Part shown: positions 34,101 to 37,100 of the stretch, one piece after another
How the letters are laid out: every line of letters starts with the position of its first letter
Position numbering within the stretch: the first letter of the stretch is position 1
Assembly (NCBI GenBank): GCA_903870275.1
Contig: CAIQCK010000009.1
Span: forward strand, 1 to 37,100
Source of the DNA: an uncultured bacterium
Lineage (GTDB): Bacteria > Verrucomicrobiota > Verrucomicrobiia > CAIQCK01
Length of the DNA stretch: 37,100 nucleotides
Direction of reading: 5' to 3'
The notes under the pieces: model-generated
The model's input: only the letters and a program-made list of their open reading frames with translations
The model's database searches: none
Told to the model about the DNA's origin: nothing
Made by a program: the position numbers and the translations under genes

Positions 34101-36148
34101 AGACAAAACTGCTCCAGAGCGAGACGCAATTCCGCGCGATGTTCGAGCTGGCGGCCGTCGGCATCGTGGAGATCGACCTGCAAACCGGGCGGCTGTTGCT
34201 GATGAACGGCAAGTTCTGCCAGATCACCGGCTACAACCGCCCGGACATGCTGGGGAGACCCTTGGCCGAAATCATCTACCTCGACGACAGGCGGGCGGTT
34301 TCCGAACTGTTCCAGCGTTTCTTGAGAGGCGAAACGCAGGACTACCGCAACGAGCAGCGGGTGGTCCGCAAGGACGGCCGGATCGTCTGGGTGTCTGTCA
34401 ATGTCAACGTGATCCATGACACGGCCGGCAAGCCGTGGCACGCCGTGGTGGCGATTGACGACATCAGCAATCGCAAGGAAGCCGAGCAGGCGTTGCGGCG
34501 CGCGAAGGAGGAATGGGAGAAAACATTCGACAGCGTGCCGGACCTCGTTGCGATCCTCGACAACGACCACCGCATCATCCGCGCCAACCGAGCGATGGCC
34601 AAACGGCTCGGCGTGGAGCCCCATCAGTGCATTGGCCAGGTTTGCCACCGCTTTGTGCATGGCTCGGAGAAACCGTATGCGTCCTGTCCGCATTCGGTGA
34701 CGTTGACGGACAGCGGGGAACACGTGGCCGAGGTGAACGAAAGCCGGCTCGGCGGCGATTTTCTGGTCAGCACCACGCCGATCCTTGACGACGACAAAAA
34801 CATGGTCGGCGTGGTGCACGTGGCCCGCGACATCACGGCCCGCAAGCAATTGGAGACCCGGCTGCGGGAGATGAACGCCGTGTTGGAACATCGCGTGGCC
34901 GAGCGCACCGCCGACCTGAAAAAGGCCAACCAGCGATTGCTCCATGAGGCCGAGAAACGCAATCGGGCCAACCGCGCGCTCCGTGTGCTCAGCGAAACCA
35001 ACGAGGCGATCATCCGCGCCACCGATGAGGCGGCGTTCCTGAAGCAGGTCTGCCGGATTCTGGTGTCGAGCGGCGGCTACCGGGTGGCGTGGATTGGCTT
35101 CGCCGAGCACGACCGCGCGAAAACCATCCGGCCCGTGGCCGAAGCTGGCTTCGAAAAAGGCCGTCTGAAATCCCTGCGACTTTCCTGGGCCGATGCTCTC
35201 AAAGGCCGGCGCCCCAGCGGCGTCGCGTTGCGCACGGGCAAGACGGTCGTCTGCCGTGACGCGGTCAGGGACCGGCGATTCCGTCATTGGAGGAACGAAG
35301 CGACCCGCCTCGGCGTCGGCTCTGCCATCGCCCTGCCGCTGAAGCTGGACCGGCAGCAGATGGGCGTGCTGGCCATCGCCGCCGTCGAGGCGGAGGCGTT
35401 TGACGCGGGTGAGGTGAAGTTGCTCACCGAACTGGCCGGCGATCTGGTCTATGCCATCGGGTCGTTGCGGACGCGCCAGGAGCGGCAACAGTTGCAGGAG
35501 GAGGTCATGACCATTACCGAGGCGGAGCGGCGGCGGTTCGGCCAGGAGTTGCACGACGGCCTCTCGCCGCAATTGGTCGCCGTCCGGTTCGCCAGCGAGA
35601 TGCTGCACAAGAAACTCAGCCAGGCCTCGTCTCCGTACGCGCCCCAAGCCGCCGAAATGACCGAAATGCTCGGCGCGACGGTGGACCAGGCGCGCAATGT
35701 GTCGTTGATGCTCAATCCGGTGGCGCTCGAAGCCGAGGGGTTGATGGCCGCGATCGAGAGAATGGCGGCGGACGCCGGCCGCATCTTCAAACGGTCGGTG
35801 CGGTTCCTCTGCCCGCAACCGGTTTTCGTCGGCGACAACACGGTGGCGACGCATCTCTACCGCATCACGCAAGAGGCGGTCCGCAACGGCATCATCCACG
35901 GCAAAGCCACCCGCGTCACGATCACCTTGCTCGCCCGCGAAGGATTCATCAAACTGGCTGTCATGAACAACGGTCTTCCCTTTCCCGCCGTCCTGCCGAA
36001 GGGCACCGGCATGGGACTCAAGAACATGCACTACCGCGCCGAAGTCATCGGCGCGCATTTGGAGATCCGGCCGCGAACGCAGGGTGGCACGCTTGTAACG
36101 TGCATGCTGCCCGTCCGCGGTCCCGCAACCAGGAGAAAGCACTCATGA
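31160..36148 (+). CDS. Soluble PAS/GAF multi-domain histidine kinase (HisKA_3 type)
   Basis: This 1662-residue kinase has no membrane segment. Domain order by eye: PAS1 37-160, PAS2 160-290, PAS3 292-415, coiled coil to 463, PAS4 464-590, GAF1 597-800, GAF2 807-975, PAS5 987-1110, PAS6 1113-1235, coiled coil, GAF3 1273-1437, HisKA_3 1450-1520, HATPase 1557-1653. The phospho-acceptor is His1465 in RRRFGQELHDGLSP. The ATP site shows QEAVRNGIIHG and GTGMGLKNMHYRAE. PAS6 holds a Cys-rich motif (HQCIGQVCHRFVHG, then ASCPHS). GAF1 contains an in-frame repeat insertion at residues 641-685. The start ATG at 31160 overlaps the upstream stop (ATGA); it is chosen over longer in-frame codons inside that gene. 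The HisKA_3 class normally phosphorylates NarL-type regulators, and one follows directly. Confidence 0.92.
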   Translation: MSSEETHSLSSRGNEADASPMTSPSAALRRRPHGTEMHEELQLILDSSPAMIFYKDRENHFLRVNRAFAESMGRSKDQLEGRSLFDLYPREQAEAFWKDDQEVMALAKPKLDIVEPMQTPAGLRWVQTSKVPSLDAEGNVMGVIGFAVDITERRQAEESVRKSERRFRTMADAIPQLAWIANADGWIHWYNRRWYEYTGTTPAQMEGWGWQSVHDPGTLPGVMERWKVSLASGEPFDMTFPLRGADGIFRPFLTRVMPLKDESGRVLQWFGTNTDVSERQQTEEALRESEARLKRAEELAHLGSWDLDLVSNELKWSDEVYRIFGLQPQEFAATYEAFLERVHPEDRAAVDTAYSGSVRDGRDSYEIEHRIVRQTSGEIRWVHEKCQHLRNADGKIVRSLGMVHDITGRKRAEEEQRRAAAELQAANASLQESRRAAMNLMEDAVAAREQAEQTGAALRQTEERMRLAAEAAELGMWEADPVTGALNWSDRARMIFGVAADAPIDHQVFLKCLHPDDRERMLAARQRALDPAGDGRYEVEYRVLWSDGTVRWVVARGRAFFSTVKGERRAIRFVGTVRDVTARKLADLDLRRSRERFQLLSTVTARLLTAENPQTIVNELCTAVMEHLDCQAFFNFVVEKAPVAAASDRHPTVAAVSDRREDADGESQSRRSETAATGAGNGSAPNGRLHLNAYAGISAGEARKLEWLDFGVAVCGCAAQGQCRIVAEDIQHTPDPRTELVKGYGIQAYAAHPLMTEGRLLGTLSFGTTQRARFADDELALMKTVADQVAVAMDRMQTAHTLRRLNRTLNALSKSDRAMMRAESETVYLAEVCKNIVEDCGHAMVWIGYAEEDEASSVRPVASAGFEEGYLETLRVTWADTERGRGPTGTAIRTGKPCVCADLLTDPRLAPWRDEAVKRGYASSLALPLTAEGKTFGSITIYSPKPAAFHEDEIVLLGQLADDLAHGIHMLRLRKAREAFQTKLLQSETQFRAMFELAAVGIVEIDLQTGRLLLMNGKFCQITGYNRPDMLGRPLAEIIYLDDRRAVSELFQRFLRGETQDYRNEQRVVRKDGRIVWVSVNVNVIHDTAGKPWHAVVAIDDISNRKEAEQALRRAKEEWEKTFDSVPDLVAILDNDHRIIRANRAMAKRLGVEPHQCIGQVCHRFVHGSEKPYASCPHSVTLTDSGEHVAEVNESRLGGDFLVSTTPILDDDKNMVGVVHVARDITARKQLETRLREMNAVLEHRVAERTADLKKANQRLLHEAEKRNRANRALRVLSETNEAIIRATDEAAFLKQVCRILVSSGGYRVAWIGFAEHDRAKTIRPVAEAGFEKGRLKSLRLSWADALKGRRPSGVALRTGKTVVCRDAVRDRRFRHWRNEATRLGVGSAIALPLKLDRQQMGVLAIAAVEAEAFDAGEVKLLTELAGDLVYAIGSLRTRQERQQLQEEVMTITEAERRRFGQELHDGLSPQLVAVRFASEMLHKKLSQASSPYAPQAAEMTEMLGATVDQARNVSLMLNPVALEAEGLMAAIERMAADAGRIFKRSVRFLCPQPVFVGDNTVATHLYRITQEAVRNGIIHGKATRVTITLLAREGFIKLAVMNNGLPFPAVLPKGTGMGLKNMHYRAEVIGAHLEIRPRTQGGTLVTCMLPVRGPATRRKHS
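33084..33191. repeat. In-frame palindromic repeat element inside the kinase GAF1 domain
   Basis: A perfect 25-base inverted repeat (CTGTAGCGGCGGTCTCTGAC and on, 33114-33138 against 33167-33191, 28-base loop) is preceded by a degenerate direct copy of its left arm at 33084-33108. The whole tract is 108 bases, exactly 36 codons, and stays in the reading frame. It encodes VAAASDRHPTVAAVSDRR in one direction and RRSETAAT in the other. Confidence 0.95.
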
Positions 36149-36825
36149 AAAAAGCATCCCCCAAGGCAGCTCCCAAGCCCGCGCGCATCCGCGTGCTGGT
36201 GGTCGAAGATCACCCGATGTTGCGCAAGGGCCTGGTCCAATGCATCAACGACGAATCCGACCTTACTGTTTGCGGCGAAGCGGCCTCCGTCGCCCAGGCC
36301 ATGAAACTGGCGCCGGCGCAAAAACCCGAAGCGGCCATCGTGGACATCGGCCTTCCCGACGGGCACGGGCTGGAGCTGGTCAAGAATCTCAAGACACTGC
36401 TGCCCCGATTGAAGATCCTGGTGCTCTCCATGCACGAGGAGTCGGTCTATGCCGCGCGCGCGCTGCAAGCCGGCGCGCTCGGCTACATCATGAAAAAGGA
36501 ATCGCCAGACCAGATCATCCTCGCGCTTCGCAAGATCCTTGGAGGAGAGGTTTCCATCAGCGGGGCAGTGGCCGGCAGGCTGTTGACGCGGGTGGCCAAC
36601 CAAGGCGCGGAGACGCCCTTGACGCCGGAGGAACAGCTCAGCGACCGCGAACTGGAAGTCTTCGAAATGATTGGCCAGGGCAAGGACACCAAGGTAATTG
36701 CCGATCTGCTGCACCTGAGTCCCAAGACGGTCTCGGCCCACCGGGAAAACGTCAAGCTCAAGCTCGGCTTGAAGGACGCCAACTCATTGGCCCACCGGGC
36801 GTTCAACTGGATGCGGGATCACTGA
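36145..36825 (+). CDS. NarL/LuxR family response regulator
   Basis: This 226-residue DNA-binding regulator has an N-terminal receiver: Glu21-Asp22 (VVEDHP), the phospho-acceptor Asp67 (AAIVDIGLP), Ser95 (LVLSMHEES) and Lys117 (YIMKKES). The C-terminal LuxR-type helix-turn-helix (about 160-222) has LSDRELEVFEMIGQGKDTK, IADLLHLSPKTVSAHREN and LKLGLKDANSLAHRAF. The ATG at 36145 overlaps the kinase stop (ATGA) and has AGGAG about 10 bases upstream. It is the last gene of the signalling operon and the likely phosphate target of the HisKA_3 kinase. It could bind the TAGG-N7-CCTA pair at the start of the operon, but this is untested. Confidence 0.95.
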   Translation: MKKASPKAAPKPARIRVLVVEDHPMLRKGLVQCINDESDLTVCGEAASVAQAMKLAPAQKPEAAIVDIGLPDGHGLELVKNLKTLLPRLKILVLSMHEESVYAARALQAGALGYIMKKESPDQIILALRKILGGEVSISGAVAGRLLTRVANQGAETPLTPEEQLSDRELEVFEMIGQGKDTKVIADLLHLSPKTVSAHRENVKLKLGLKDANSLAHRAFNWMRDH

Positions 36826-36833
36826 TTCCCTTG

Positions 36834-36994
36834 GCCGCGGAGCGGCGCTGGATCGCAGCCCACGGTGTAAGAGGCTGTCTCAAAACGCGTTTCGCCCCCG
36901 TAGAACGGATGTCCAGGGCGTGTTGCCCAAATCGTTCCAGCCGCGGAGCGGCGTTAGATAATAGCCCGGCGTTTCAGGGCCTGTTGCCCAAACG
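36834..36994. repeat. Degenerate dispersed repeats downstream of the signalling operon
   Basis: GCCGCGGAGCGGCG occurs at 36834-36847 and 36940-36953, each followed by a related tail (GATCGCAGCCCACGG, then GATAATAGCCCGGCG). A second direct repeat, CAGGGCGTGTTGCCCAAATCG (36914) and CAGGGCCTGTTGCCCAAACG (36975), is interleaved with it. The GCCGCGGAGCGGC core is itself palindromic. I see no gene in 36826-37100. Confidence 0.75.
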
Positions 36995-37100
36995 CATGAT
37001 TAGAGGCAGTGGCGGGAATGGCGGCGGCCAGCGGCTGGGAAGCGGTTGGCCGCCAATGTATGACCCGTTGGGCGGGTGCGACGACGCAAAAGCCATCGAG

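Noticed and set aside
33986..36142. Minus-strand open frame of 718 codons opposite the large kinase
   Set aside because: Same reason: the plus strand encodes GAF, PAS, HisKA_3 and HATPase motifs, and the antisense product has none.

Overview
The window looks like a high-GC chromosomal segment of a Verrucomicrobiota bacterium, most likely from the Pedosphaera/Limisphaera side of the phylum. This is inferred from gene content. There is a pseudopilin cassette of the 'Verru_Chthon' type, a PQQ-like propeller fused to a methyltransferase-like domain, a Tat-exported DUF1501 protein, PAS/GAF-rich kinases, and several families of short palindromic or low-complexity intergenic repeats. I saw no rRNA, tRNA, CRISPR array, integrase or transposase.

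Layout. Positions 1-2570 (-) hold most of an exported PQQ-propeller/methyltransferase protein that runs off the left edge. An iron superoxide dismutase (2765-3343, -) follows, with a clear intrinsic terminator. Next come an exported protein of unknown function and a DUF1501 protein (3542-5253, +). A minus-strand block at 5278-11647 reads, in transcription order: an STT3-like membrane protein, a GH42-like glycoside hydrolase, a small exported protein and a DUF3592-like membrane protein. Central metabolism follows: transketolase plus a cysteine-rich protein (+), then two-subunit Fe-S fumarate hydratase (-). Palindromic repeats sit between and around these genes.

Positions 16300-25104 (+) form a type II secretion/type IV pilus-like operon. 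It encodes a GspF/PilC inner-membrane platform protein, two GspG-like pseudopilins, and a D-B-C-A-like cassette: GspH-like, GspI-like and GspJ-like pseudopilins and a giant 1095-residue GspK-like protein. Several of these genes overlap or abut, which suggests translational coupling. In the genes B, C and A, the stretch between the start codon and the prepilin cleavage motif is built from short low-complexity DNA repeats.

Positions 25585-36825 (+) form a five-gene signalling operon, almost all joined by ATGA overlaps. The products are a membrane PAS histidine kinase, an Rcp1-like single-domain response regulator, a receiver-PAS protein with no kinase or DNA-binding output, a 1662-residue PAS/GAF histidine kinase of the HisKA_3 type, and a NarL/LuxR-type response regulator. 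Two copies of a TAGG-N7-CCTA element lie upstream. The large kinase carries an in-frame palindromic repeat (about 45 codons) inside its first GAF domain, reminiscent of the palindromic elements that invade Rickettsia proteins. The last 275 bases hold further dispersed repeats and no gene that I can support.
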